The translations under genes and the position numbers were made by a program. From contig JANVFP010000009.1 in the NCBI GenBank assembly GCA_027919835.1, positions 1,240,001 through 1,304,000 on the forward strand: DNA of 64,000 bases. Direction: 5' to 3'. Below are positions 33,415 through 44,987 of the stretch, in pieces (positions within the stretch are counted from its first letter, which is position 1; every line of letters begins with the position of its first letter). The notes beneath the pieces are model-generated. The model ran no database searches. It was given only the letters and a program-made list of their open reading frames with translations, and had not been told where the DNA came from. The stretch comes from Lentinula raphanica (lineage: Eukaryota > Basidiomycota > Agaricomycetes > Agaricales > Omphalotaceae).

Positions 33415-36400
33415 AGCGTATAGCGTAGCGTTCAAAAAGGTCGCGGTGGAGTTGGTAAAAAGTCGGTGCTCCAGAGACCAGAGAACAAATAGACTTGTCC
33501 TTCGTTAAAAGCTGGAGTGTAGCCGTAAAATTAGGACGTGACCCGACGCCCAAGAACGAACAAAGCCAATGCAGACTATGTAGCTGAGTTTGAGGAGTTT
33601 GAGAAGGTGGTATTTCGCGAAAGCGCCCAAAACTTTTTTGGGCGGACCGGCAGGCAGATTGCAATTTGGTTCGGCCCGAGCTGAGTAGACGCCCAGAACG
33701 GTCTAGACTTCAGTAGACTTGTCCTGCTGCTCCGAAGATGCTCTCACTGGTGCTCTGAGCTCTTACGACGCTGGACCGTAGAGTTACTGACTACTGCATG
33801 TTTCCGTCAAGTCTTCTTCTTGGTTGATAACAGACAATATCTTCCATGTCTGACAATGCATAGCTTCAATATTGACATTGAAGCTGATTTTGACAAGGCT
33901 GTGGGCTCAGTCGGCGTGGCCAATGATGATTTGACCAAGTTACAAGTACTTATTTAAGTACTTATGCACATTGCATATGCCTTGGGCATGATGTGAGCCT
34001 GATTCGGTGTTCAGGACAGGACATATGCATAAGTACCAGATATAGTACAACCACAGCCAGAATGCTATGTTAGAATGCATCATACAACAAGTGTCAAGAA
34101 TCACAATGTAAGTCTTGCAGCCTTTTCCTGACATGACCGTATACTTCATGATCACTGTGGACTCGTCACTCGACAACCATTGCAACTCGTGCAATTAATT
34201 TACCGTATCTACGACAATGTGAATCACAAGTATCTAAAAGGCTAAGTGGTAGAATAAGATATGTAGTACACAAAACCATATGAGGATCCCAAATGAGGCT
34301 GAATCACCCTCAGGCGGCATACTACTTCTTAGTGCAGTGTAGATAAATCATCATGGCTGCCAAGGGTACTGACTAATCAACCTGTCAACTGAGGTCGATA
34401 TGTATCGCAATAAACAGCAAGCGTGAACAGTAGAGCAATGCATGAGAGCTGTTGCTCATCATACTATGCAAAACCTTGTATGGACATAGTATGAGATAAC
34501 ATCATACATAGCCTCAGACTGCCCCGACGAGCCCGACGAATCTTGAATTAAGATTTCAACAACTCAGCATCGGAGGAGAGTTGACAACAACATCATGGTT
34601 GGTAACCCATTTTCGCGGTCGCGCGAGTATGTATAGCTGTATGTAGACGCAGTCAAATGCATACCAAATGCAGACAGACGCTCTTGAAGTGGGATTCTCA
34701 GATGTTCTGAATGGTAGGGAGTCCTGCCAAATTCTCAAATTCTCCTCTGCTCCCCAAGTCCAGCCTCCAGCCTCCACAATATACATCCACAATATCCACT
34801 TCATGCCGCCTTACCACACAGTAGAATGCTTGAACATGATACAACTATTTTTGTCAAATTGATGATAACATGAATCAGAATCACGGTGTAAGTCTTGAAG
34901 TTTCCTCAAATGACATACTTCATGATCAGTGTGGACTCGACAACCGTTGTACACTTGTAACTTGTGCAATTAATGAAGTACTGTATCCACGATGATGTGA
35001 ATCACAAGTATCTAAAAGGCTAAGTGGTAGAATCCGAAGGTATAAGAATTCTGCATAGTATGAGGATCACTCGGACGACATGCAGTGTATCGAATGAATC
35101 ATCATCACTGCCAAGGGTACCAACTAATCAACATTTCAAGTGAGGTCGATGTGTATACAGTATCGCAATAAACAGCAATACACAATGGTAGACACGAGCA
35201 ATGCATGAGACATGAGACACAGCAAGAGCTCATAAGAGTACTACAAAACCTTGTATGTACTATGTACATGTACCATGAGATACATAACATGGCAGAATCC
35301 CCGACGAGCCCGAGAAATCTTGAAGCTTGAAGCTTGATTCTTGATTCCAACAACTCAACGTTGCAACGTCGGAGGATCGACGTCAGCATTGATCATTGTC
35401 AGTAAACCATTTTCGCATCGCACGAGTGAACAGAGGTGGACAAGCAATGGGCATACAGAACCAAATGGTCCTAAAATGGAATTCTCTGCTGTTCTCATCC
35501 TTCAGCCTCCTCAATATACATACTGTATGTGCCTAACTTACCACATATGAATCATTAAAAAAATCACCGGGAGGAACGTTATAACTTATGTTTCCATGGA
35601 CCATAGGCCCCAAATTCACGTACTGTTCCCGTTGCTAGCGGCACGAATCAGAACGATATTTGAGAGCCTGAGAAGGATTCTGGATACAAATGAGTATGTA
35701 CTTACTTGAGTACTTATACACAGGTGTACACTGTACACATATACATCCCTCCCGCATGTTCCTAATGTTCCTGTATCCATTGATGAACCTCTGCCCGTTG
35801 CACCAGCACCTGAATATTCAATGCTCGCCATGGCTGCCCATGTCCGGTGCAAATGATCAATATTGATCAATGACAGACACTGACAGACAGACCTTTACGA
35901 GCCCTTACGGATATGTTAGTAGAACCTGTAGAAACGGGACCTGATACCAGGAGCATCTAGTATACCGGTGAGTAGTCACATAGGGTGAAAAAAAAAGATG
36001 CGAGTATTTCCCATAAGTATCTCCGTTCAAACATCGAAACGCCTCAAAACGTCCCAGAGGTTCCAATTAAAGAGAGCCCGGACGAGTGATGAAAGGTGAT
36101 GAAATGAATTATGAAGGGGGACTACTCACAGACACAGGCACAACCGTTCCTATCTCTGGAATCGATGGAGTGAATGAGAGTGAATGGAGTGAGGTTACAG
36201 GCGATGCCGGATGCAGGGTTAAGTAGGACTTACAGGAGGAGCTGCTGAGGCTGAGGCGTCCTTTATTGGCGGGCCCCACTTGTATTCCCTTGTATTCCCG
36301 CGTCCGAAAATAGAAGGGTCTAGGGGGAACCTCTGCTCTCCTGAGACTGTTTTCACAGCAGCCGCAGCTGTATCGAGCCCTGTAAGAGATTCGTAAGGTT

Positions 36401-37312
36401 CATTAAAACTGAGCCGCTAAGTGGGGAACATTCGGAACTTCGTGACCTGAGTCTTATGAAGTGCGTAGTTCAATAGCCCTTCAATAGCGTAGAATCATGA
36501 GCTCAAAAACGTGTAAGGATAAGGAATCTAGGCTACGGTGGGAAATGATACCTGGTGATAATTGTGATTGTTCGGAGGAAATGAGGGCTCGAAAGGCAGA
36601 ATGGATTATTGATAGGACGATGATGTTCCGCGCGAATGTTGTCACTTGTTGAACGATGAAATGTGTTGTGAACCTGGGTTTACCCCCAGTCAGATCGAAC
36701 TTTGAGTTGTGTATTGTACTTACAAAAGATTCAGGAACCTGCGATGGGTTATAGATAGAACTTTCATGCTCCACGACCGAGTTCGAAGCGATGAAAACTT
36801 TGAAGGTATTATGAAGCTTGAACCTTGTTTGAGCTTGAAGTTACTGATAGTGTAGATCTTAGAAGGACTCGTGTCGATGTCAGTACCAGAGCTTTCCATT
36901 TGCACGTTAGAGTGACAGGCCAGCCGGCCATCTGAAGTGCTTAGTAGGATCTGCGGACGAAGCAGGTGAATTTAGAACAAGTTGGGAGGGCTCAGTACCA
37001 TGCGAGCCTGCCGGCGAACTGTGCCTTAAAAGTCAGAAATTGTGTATAAAAGTAGGATAAATCGAGACATACATCTCTAAATTTAACCCCAACTTGAATC
37101 AGGCACCATTTCCTAATTTAATTGTTTTGTCGAACCTTGGACCCTTGCCGACTCCTCCGTAAGTACAGCTCTTTCCGTTCTATAAATTTATCACCATACA
37201 AATATAAGAAATGATAAATAATCGTCTCGGTGAGAAGCGTTGTCAACTTTTTCGCCCCCTCTCCCCCTTCAGTTGACAACTCCACCCAAACTTTTATCCG
37301 TCTCTCTCCAGA
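33415..37312. other. Gene-poor region with an old tandem duplication
   Basis: Nearly 4 kb without a supported gene. All frames are short; several small ORFs (for example 33940-34194 and 34556-34804 on minus) sit in repeated sequence and carry no recognisable content. The region contains the tandem duplication listed separately. The stretch 36900-37312 is the likely promoter and leader of the repeat-peptide precursor and is rich in CT tracts just before the ATG. Confidence 0.5.
34095..35560. repeat. Diverged direct tandem duplication, about 0.75 kb per copy
   Basis: Copy 1 (about 34095-34850) and copy 2 (about 34876-35560) share, in the same order and orientation, AATCACAAGTATCTAAAAGG, GCTAAGTGGTAGAAT, TGCCAAGGGTAC, ACTAATCAAC, TATCGCAATAAACAGCAA, GAGCAATGCATGAGA, CAAAACCTTGTATG, GACGAGCCCGA and AAACCATTTTCGC-like blocks, with substitutions and small indels between them. 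Neither copy has a coding frame. This is a segmental tandem duplication of non-coding sequence, old enough to have diverged considerably. Confidence 0.8.
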
Positions 37313-37883
37313 ATGCGACCAAGTTCTTTCATAGCTGGTGCTATGGCCATCATCTTCTCAATCCTCATCAACTGTTCTCAAGCTGCTCCGATCGAGGTTA
37401 GTTGACCCGGGCGCTCAGTCTACATAATTGGGTAGAAATAGAAAAATAACGCTCAAAATCTCTCCTTTTCGTTTCGTTTAGAATTTACTACCAAGAGCTG
37501 GTACTGGAGAAGCTAGCGCAGCGGACTGGCGTAGAGCAGGCACTGGAGAGGCTAGCGCGGCGGATTGGCGTCGGTCTGGTACTGGAGAAGCCAGCGCAGC
37601 ATACTGGAAACGCTCGGGCACTGGAGAGGCTAGTGCAGCGGACTGGCGTCGATCGGGTACTGGAGAAGCCAGTGCTGCAGACTGGCGTCGGTCGGGCACA
37701 GGCGAAGCCAGTGCTGCCGATTGGAGGAGGGCTGGGACAGGAGAGAGCCGTACTGCTGATTGGAAGCGTTCGGGCACAGGCGAAGCCAGTGCTGCCGATT
37801 GGAGGAGGGCTGGTACAGGAGAGAGCCGTACTGCTGATTGGAAACGCTCTGGAACGAACGAAGAAAGCGCCGCCGATTGGTGA
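37313..37883 (+). CDS. Secreted Kex2-processed repeat peptide precursor (KEP-like)
   Basis: Two exons (37313-37396, 37482-37883) give 161 residues. Exon 1 is a signal peptide (SFIAGAMAIIFSILINCSQA / APIE); exon 2 starts NLLPR and is then wholly made of ten 13-residue units. Each unit is an 11-residue core ending in Trp plus a dibasic Kex2 site (RR or KR); the tenth ends at the stop without one. Cores are AGTGEASAADW (units 1-2), SGTGEASAAYW (3), SGTGEASAADW (4, 5, 6, 8), AGTGESRTADW (7, 9) and SGTNEESAADW (10). Kex2 cleavage and basic-residue trimming in the Golgi would release ten free peptides. The layout is that of fungal KEP proteins, which include alpha-type pheromones and RiPP precursors. 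Basidiomycete mating pheromones are normally farnesylated CaaX peptides, so a mating role is not implied. No UstYa-like cyclase or receptor gene is seen in the window. Function is unknown; a signalling peptide is my inference. Confidence 0.88.
37497..37880 (+). repeat. Ten 39-bp coding repeats (last one 33 bp)
   Basis: Units begin at 37497, 37536, 37575, 37614, 37653, 37692, 37731, 37770, 37809 and 37848. Units 6-7 (37692-37769) and 8-9 (37770-37847) form a 78-bp tandem duplication differing at only about three positions, so the array expanded recently by doubling a pair. Older units use different synonymous codons (ACT GGA versus ACA GGC; GCT AGC versus GCC AGT) while keeping the peptide, a sign of purifying selection on the core. 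Confidence 0.9.
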
Positions 37884-40800
37884 TACATATATATCATCGG
37901 CTTGTTCACTCCTACGTACGCTCGCACTGGGTCGGTCGTCCTCACAACAACTCCGATACATCATCACATCCCCTTGGAAATCGTATCTCGATTTTCCAAA
38001 AACTCGTCGCTCGTCGCTCTTCACTCAATTTGCTTTTCATACACTCTCTCACTCTTTTGGGGCCCTCCAACTTTCTTGACCGTGTTCTCTATTCTGGGCG
38101 ACAAGAACTCGCCCTTATAATTCTCCTCGGATTCCTCCAGCACTCAGTACCTTCAGCTTCAGCTTCAGTATTTCACTTGCCGCAGAGTCTGACCTATTCA
38201 TCGGAGTGCATGAAAACCTGACAATCCTTATTTTCTCCCAAAAATTGGCTTTCCATTGGTATCGCTTTCTGCACGGACTCTTGTTGTATATACAGAGGTG
38301 TTTCGGTCTACTTAGGTACATTAGTCACATTGTATCGTTCAAATACTCATCGGGTTGAAAATGTACGATAGTATGATTCGTTCCATTCCAGGGTGACTGT
38401 TGTAAGTATATGATTTGGTCCGATGCAGATGGGTTTCAACTTTCGAATCCAGTTGTGTCGCTTGTCACATTCATCTTGATGTATGGACAGGAAATAGGTA
38501 ACTGAGATCATTCCTACCTTGGCACTGGCAGTGTAAAGATACATACATCGTCGTGTATCCAGTTGCCGACGCTTTTTCCGTGACTGGTGTAGGATCCAAA
38601 ATGTACTACTATACAGCCGTTACCGGGGAGTTTCGAACAAACCCAAGAATACCTGCACAAATTCTTCAGTCCTTGTCTGCTTTTAGCTTGATCTTTCTCA
38701 CCAACTCGTTCCCGTCTCCGTGGCTCTCTTCGGGTCTTGAAGGCCTCTGAGGTCTTAACGCGCTCTAGCTCAGTTCCCTTCCCTTCCCTTCCCCACACAA
38801 GTGCGATCACAATCCGGTCAATGGGTTGTATAACCCTTATGTTAAGGTATCTTCCCATCTTCCCACAACTAGAACTTTGAAGTATGTATAGGCCGATTCT
38901 TTCGATAATCACTTTGAAGTCTTTCCAGAGTCTTTCGGACTCGTTTGAGATGAGATTGAATTCCCCATCAAAAAAGTGCGGTAAGAGAACGACCGTGGAC
39001 GGCCGCGAGTCCCCCTGGCTGCCCTTGGCAGGAGGTGCGTGGATGACGGTCTGCTCAAAAAGCGGGTTCAAAGCGTTTCCGGACCATTCTTTGAGCGATG
39101 GGGTTATACATACATTACTAGATCCAGCCCGTTGGAATTTGAGGGAAAATGAACAGGTTTGCACATTGGAAGCCGGGACGTCGAGTCTGGCCCCGTAATC
39201 ATTATTCCGAATATTCGAAACATTTGAAGAATTACACAATTCACTCTATAATTCATGATGGGTTAGATAGAAGCCTGTAGGAACACAAGAACACGATAGA
39301 CACTGCGTCATACCTCATGTAAATCCCAGGCCTCGGTATGAACAGACCATTTTCTCGAACATTTTCTCGAACATGAGAACTTTGGGGAAGTAGGCTGAGA
39401 AAGGAATAAATTATGCATGCATGATGGTGCCATCCACGGGCTAACGGAAGCAGCACAATGTTGTTGAGAATGTCGACATGGACATCCGAAGCATTCCGAA
39501 GAGGGCTCGACCAACGTACCATCCGAGAACTAATCTTGATTTCATGAACATATCTAGTCTCTTCCAGTCCATGCTATATTGAAAGCTCTCAAGCAGTCTT
39601 GTGTGAATGGATGACATCTGACGGCCGCACGGCTCCTGTGAAATAATCAGTCCACCCTAAAATCAGTTCCGAGGCCTGATGATAATTCTGAGCCGTGCTG
39701 GCAGCCCTTTGCCAAATTTTGCTTGTTCTCCTGGCGTACCAAAACCTGCTACACAGGGAGTACTGTGTCCTATGACGGAGTCTATGTAATACCCAAAGAG
39801 ACGCGTCGAGATTTGGTACAAACCGTTGGTTCATCGGCGAGGGGAATTGTCCTATCAATACGAATGAGGACCTGATAGGTGCGAGCATCACACTCGTACG
39901 TGGATCCTGAGGCATGGAGACTTTTTTTCGAAGCACACCCGGGAGTTTTGCGCAAAACAAGGTGAGCTAATTAAAAAAGAAGACATCGGAGTCAGGAAGA
40001 ATGTTTAAGGAAGATCAAATGACATGGAATTTCGGGATCGCAGGTATTTCATGATCTACCCTCGCATAGAGATATAAGGCTTTGGGTAAATTTTGTAGAA
40101 AGCAGGGAATTCGAGACCTGAGAGGGACTGCGCATCCCATGGCTAGTTGAGACCCAGGCGCGTATTTCCCTAGGGTTGGGAATCTGGAGACACGCTTGAA
40201 GAGTTGGGTGTGATTTCATAATCACTCAATCCTACTAGTTGTACCGCACTCCCATGAGTGCAGCGTTGACTCGACAGGACTGAAGCTGAAGACGGGATAG
40301 TCATCACTACATTGAGGTTCATTATGCGACGTGGCAAACGTTTAAACCTGTGTGTTCAAGTACAGAGGACCATCGAGATGTTGGACCCCACGTGATGGAG
40401 AATCTGGAGCAAAGAAAAAAGTCCAAGTTAACGCCAGAATGGTACAGATGTGGATCTGAAGACTAAGTGACCTGATGCTGATCCTGAGGAGCAAGAGCAG
40501 AAAAATGTTGAGAGGCATGTTCTGACGTGTTCTGACCCGCATGGCCCCTCGATCCGCGACGAACTTGTCATGATAGGCATTGCACATTTGAAACCACACG
40601 GTCAGTTTTTCCGTCTCATTGCACCACGATTCGCCAGTAACTGTAAATGAATACTTAGTGGACGAAAAAGGATAGCGTCAAGTACGCTGCTTGATATCAG
40701 AGATGCTTCATGCTCGTTTCTGAGCCGTACCGTATACGCCGGTAACTGTGACTGGATAGTCAGTGGACAAAAAGAGATAGCGTCAAGTACGGTGCTTGAT

Positions 40801-41486
40801 ATCAGATATGCACCATGCTCGTTTCAGAGCCGTACCTTGGAGCTTTAGGATACCCTGAATGTGGAAGTAGAGCAAAAATACTGAACCGAGTTCCTGTACA
40901 GTCGAAAGGCGCAGAAAAGGGGATATTATGGTCCTGTTTGATCAAGATCATCATACTCTTGATTGCACAACACAGAGCCGATCGCGAAGAGGCTCCGTGA
41001 AGAGCGCGAGCTTCGAGAGACTTTGACTTGCCCTATTGTCGAATTGTCGATGTCGATCCCTCACGAAGTGTAGTCGGAAGCGATGGAAATGTTCGCCATT
41101 TTTCCGACGTAGTACGTTCTTCGGTTTCGTCAAATGGGATCTCGGGATGCCTGAAATATTGTTAGGCAGGAGGAGTTGATTTTTGCACCACTCACCAATG
41201 ATGGTGTGTCAGGAGGTCCCAGGACAGGGCTTTGGGTTTTCCGTTTTCTACTTAACCGTAACGCGAGCCACCTACTTGACAATGACACAAATGTATCTCA
41301 GGTTACTCGCGATGATCCCGTGAGATTTTGAGTACTGGCTGATGCTGTATTTCTGGACTTCCATGAATTATGTGGCAAAAAAATAACTAGGACTTGAATC
41401 TAAATCAAACGGTAACCTGGACGTACGAGGGCTAACTTGAGCCAATCTCATTGATGGAGGGTAACCACGACTCACTATTACACGCT
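37884..41486. other. 3.6 kb with unresolved minus-strand coding traces
   Basis: No complete gene could be built. Two minus-strand stretches look more like protein than noise. One is 38514-39239 (241 open codons, including ARLDVPASNVQTCSFSLKFQ and LNPLFEQTVIHAPPAKG). The other is about 40530-40633, which follows a good acceptor (TTTACAG) and reads GESWCNETEKLTVWFQMCNA, then HDKFVADRGAM. They may be exons of one or two decayed or fast-evolving genes. I do not recognise a family and could not join the pieces in frame. The rest shows nothing. Confidence 0.3.
40634..40836. repeat. Tandem duplication, two copies of about 98 bp
   Basis: 40634-40731 and 40739-40836 are direct repeats (shared blocks GATAGCGTCAAGTACG, GCTTGATATCAGA, CATGCTCGTTTC, GAGCCGTACC) with about 15 percent differences by eye. 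The left copy covers the acceptor of the possible exon at 40530-40633, so the duplication also doubled that splice site. Confidence 0.75.
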
Positions 41487-42081
41487 TCATCGTAGCCCCA
41501 GCGTCTCCATAGCCCTACTTAGTGTTGACGAGCTCTTCTTAGCAACATTTGTCTGTGTCGCTTCAACCAGCTGGCCGTTCGTTGCACGTTGTTCAATCGC
41601 CGAGGCTCGCAAGAAGTTGAAGTAATGTTCTGGTGTCAAACCACCAGGAGTTTTGAACTTCCCATACGGTGCCAGTTTTTCAGATTTTGTGTGCTTGACA
41701 GAGGTATGGACGTAAGGCTTGAGCTGGAGGTAGTATCGAATCGTGAGGTGAGCATGAGAAGCACATATAGATACAACTTGGAGACACACGGGTGATGATT
41801 CAATGGCATGCAACGGCGGAGCCACGAATACCCTCACTTTCTCGTCCAGTAAACGATATTTTGCTTTCCCGCGCACGACATGTTTACCAGGAGCACCAGT
41901 TCGATGGCCACCCGGAAGGAACGCCTGACGAGTTCCTGCAAATTTTGGAGTTTGCATGAGATAAAGGCATCTAGTCAGTCTTCAATACCAGAACTTCACC
42001 TTTGTAGTAGTCTTTGTTTCCTCGCTTTGTTGTTAATGGTCGTCGAGAGGCTTTGGACAAACGTGCAACTGTTGGAAACAT
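41487..42081 (-). CDS. MRPL27: Mitochondrial large-subunit ribosomal protein mL41
   Basis: Structural protein of the mitochondrial 54S large subunit (yeast Mrpl27, mammalian MRPL41). Three exons (42081-42000, 41935-41790, 41723-41487) close to 154 residues. The N-terminus MFPTVARLSKASRRPLTTKR is a short basic presequence that runs into the family signature RGNKDYYKGTRQ; the middle has HRTGAPGKHVVRGKAKYRLL and KVRVFVAPPL, followed by LKPYVH. Fungal members carry a C-terminal extension after KPYV, seen here as TSVKHTKSEKLAPYGKFKTP, ending in SRAMETLGLR. Length is typical of fungal orthologues. ATG 42081 is the only Met upstream of the signature in frame. The gene stands alone with no operon-like partner. 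Confidence 0.9.
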
Positions 42082-42803
42082 CGTAAAGAGAAAAAGGATG
42101 ATAGGCGCCGGTTGAGCGCCGTAAAATATATGTTTCCGATTTTCACAACTATACGTACTGGTGCTTACAAGATATTCACCGTGGCACGGTGATGTGCTCG
42201 CGAAGCTTAATCCCAGTTGAATAGATAGTACTCTGAAATACATCAGAAGATGAAGGGGCAAAAGCACGAAACTCACCATGAATGTGCCATGCTCCCAGTT
42301 TCTCCCGGCTAAACACACAAAACTCAAAATTTGAGCTCATCACATCATTCAAAAGTGTGTAAACCAGTTGAGGCAGTTGAGGCGAGCATAAATCTGAGAG
42401 CACTAAGAAAAAGATGAGGATTTGAACGCAGAACCAAGCATATTATCTGAAAACGAGCAAAATTCAGATTCTATCGTAGCTCCGTTTTTGCCAAACAAGT
42501 ACAAACTCAGACCACACTCTACGGACCTCACATGAAACCACTTGCTTCGCTTCGCTCGCAACAACATAAGAAGCTGACTATCTGTAAATGAACGATAGGT
42601 GCAATCTGGTATCGTGTATGAAGAGAGACATATGTTGATACACGTATTCAAATAATATTTGTCCGCTTTGGAATGCAATAATGAATAAAAACAGAACAGT
42701 CGCCACCTTGTGTTAGCATTCTGCTTCCCAGTCTTCTGCATAACTGCAGCAAATGACAGGTCTTAGGTGCCACCACCACCACTGTGAGTAAGAATGAGCT
42801 TTT
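42082..42803. other. Intergenic region
   Basis: Between mL41 and the next gene, both on minus. The 42403-42741 minus frame has no recognisable content and I do not call it. Confidence 0.45.
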
Positions 42804-43869
42804 TCAAACTTCATTCGGAAACGTGAGGCCTACATGACAATTCAAGAGCCTCCCGGGCCATTTCCCAAAAAGTATATCGATTTCACGATCCAGTCTCGCC
42901 TGATATTCACTCTCTGTCTCAACCTCGCCCATATCCGAGCCATCATCGTCATCAAAAGATGTTACAGTGGGTGTTTTCGGCAGCCTACCACCACTGCGAG
43001 GATCCAATAAAGGCGTCCTTTCATGCCCGTGAACTTCCGGATCAACATCCGTACCATACACAAGAAGGTACCGTCGTCTGATCTCCCGTTCATGAGCCTC
43101 CCTATCAGCCTGAATTTGTTTGGATTTCTCTCTTTGCTTAGAGACAAATAACTGAACGCGCTGGCCGAGAGGACCCCATCTCGGTGACACCGTCGCTTCG
43201 TCCTCTCGGAAGCGAATGGGGGCGGAGATGGATGACGATGGTGAGCTAGAGCAGGAACTGACTGTAGTGTCTACCTCGGAGTGGGCGAGTAAAGGGTTTG
43301 GATGTAAGGAGTCCAAGTCGGAAACAGGTATGTTGGGTTTTTGGCTACGGCGTTTACGATGAACCCCGGATGTGATTCTAACCCTTGAGCGAAATCGAAT
43401 GGATCTCTTGGGAGGTACGGAAATAGGTACAGTGGTGGGTGAAGGAGTTTCAGTGGGTATATGGAATTCAACCGGGATCGAACTCGGTTTAGGTGAAGGG
43501 ATGTTACTTTTCGAATTGGCCTGTTGAATTGCTGAAACTTCATGTTCATCATCATCATCCAGATCCTGGATAGTGATGCCTTGCAGCTCTTCTTGGAGAT
43601 AACTATCAGTGGGTGATCCAGTCAAGTCGATAACATTCAGTTCGGGGGTTATTTCAATGGCGGCTGGTTTGTGCGAGCATTGTTCATCGGAAGCTATTCA
43701 TATATCGTGTAGTGAGTGTTTGGAAGATAAAGATAACAGCGTTATGCTCACGAGAAGACTGACTGTGCAACCTGTCCCTGGTGTTTCCAGTATCCGATGG
43801 TGATGTCCTCCCCGGCTCGCCATTGTACAGAATTTGAGCTTCAGCTTCAGGGCTTGTTGAATGCGCCAT
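42804..43869 (-). CDS. Uncharacterised low-complexity protein with a SUMO-interaction-like motif
   Basis: Two exons (43869-43752, 43693-42804) give 335 residues. The N-terminal part is polar and Ser/Thr/Pro-rich; it contains the hydrophobic-acidic word NVIDLTGSP, which fits the SUMO-interacting consensus V-I-D-L-T. The middle has basic clusters (RSIRFRSRVRITSGVHRKRR) that could be a nuclear signal, then a Lys/Glu/Arg-rich helix (SKQREKSKQIQADREAHERE) likely to form a coiled coil. Near the C-terminus is the block ESEYQARLDREIDILFGKWP, which looks conserved. No enzyme motif is visible. A nuclear adaptor role is inferred, not shown. A further intron close to the C-terminus (GTAGGC near 42830) is possible. 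Confidence 0.65.
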
Positions 43870-44987
43870 CCTTCCAGCTGAACGCTATGTGCATCGATGT
43901 ATGACCAGGTGGGAGCTACAGAAGGAATAGGACAAGTTTTGAGATTGGGTCTGAGAAAGCCGGGCTGATAAAGCGATTGAAGTGATTACATACTTTCAAT
44001 ACACTTTCATCATGCATGATGCGACAGACCGTACAGGTGGCGAGCCAGTTGAAGCTCATTGCAAAGAGTCCAGACAATAAGCACTGGCAGCGATTTCCGA
44101 GTTGCAGAAAATTCTGGGGTGAAGGATTCGTAGAAATTCTGATTGAAGTGACAGTTTTACTTTTTATACATTTATCGATAGTTATCAGATTCTCAGCCAA
44201 GCGATCAAACATTTGCGATTCCTTATCGATACCACACTAAAGTCTGAGTCAGAACTGTTTGACCAGCTGGACGAGCAATCTTTCATGGAGGACTATGTAT
44301 TCTCACCCAACGGGTTCGTCCGTGAATTTTGAAACGTCACATATGCTTGCATAAGTAAACTGTTGTTATAAAAATGAAGAGCGAAAGCTGCCAGCTTTTT
44401 CTTGTAAAAAGGCCAACGATGTATACGACTCGGTCGCGACATGAAGGGAAAGATAGCATGGAAGGAAGCTTCGCGAACAGAAAACAAAGGGTCGACCGAT
44501 AGTCCAATGATGAAGTATAGAGCAATAAAGCAAATGTTAACAAGGAATTGCAGTTGACGATGGTACACGTGTTATTCGATAGCAATAGCGATAGGATGAA
44601 CAAATGCAATGCAGTGGTGTTGTTGATTGTTGATGAGTTGGAGAGCATAGAGATTGAGGAAGATGAGGAGACAAAAGGTTTGCAGGTTTCATCAGTCGTT
44701 GGGTATCTTTGAGGACGTTGACCAGATCAATTAATCCTACATGAATATTTCAGATTTCCGCTGTATCACGAGCAAAACCGAGAACGAAAACACTTACATC
44801 GCTGGATGAAGCGGACCATATTGGGCATTCATGTTATCGCACCACCAGAGCACGAACAAGCTGGACAAAGACCTATTCAGTCATAGCAAATCAATCCAGA
44901 AAGAATGACGCACAAAGTTATACAGACTCCAATTCCAAGATTTTTCCGCCATGGAGAAGCGCAAGCACGTCTCGTTCTCGACCTAGG
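43870..44987. other. Intergenic region
   Basis: About 1.1 kb between two minus-strand genes. The frames at 43916-44240 and 44293-44648 overlap one another in several phases and show no family content. No RNA gene or repeat recognised. Confidence 0.45.

Noticed and set aside
37497..37880. CRISPR-like regular direct repeats
   Set aside because: There are no spacers; the repeats are contiguous, in frame and code for peptide units in a eukaryotic gene.
37313..37883. Dikaritin-type RiPP cluster (UstYa-like cyclisation of cores)
   Set aside because: No UstYa/DUF3328, methyltransferase or other tailoring gene lies in the window, and only one unit contains Tyr. It remains possible only if the enzymes are elsewhere.
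37478..38024. Two long repetitive minus-strand ORFs (155 and 178 codons) over the peptide array
   Set aside because: They are the antisense of a 39-bp in-frame coding repeat, which keeps all frames open. The plus strand has the signal peptide, splice sites and dibasic pattern.
44293..44648. Overlapping minus ORFs of 91 and 103 codons with hydrophobic runs
   Set aside because: Two frames of the same bases look equally protein-like, a sign of chance; no splice sites or family content.
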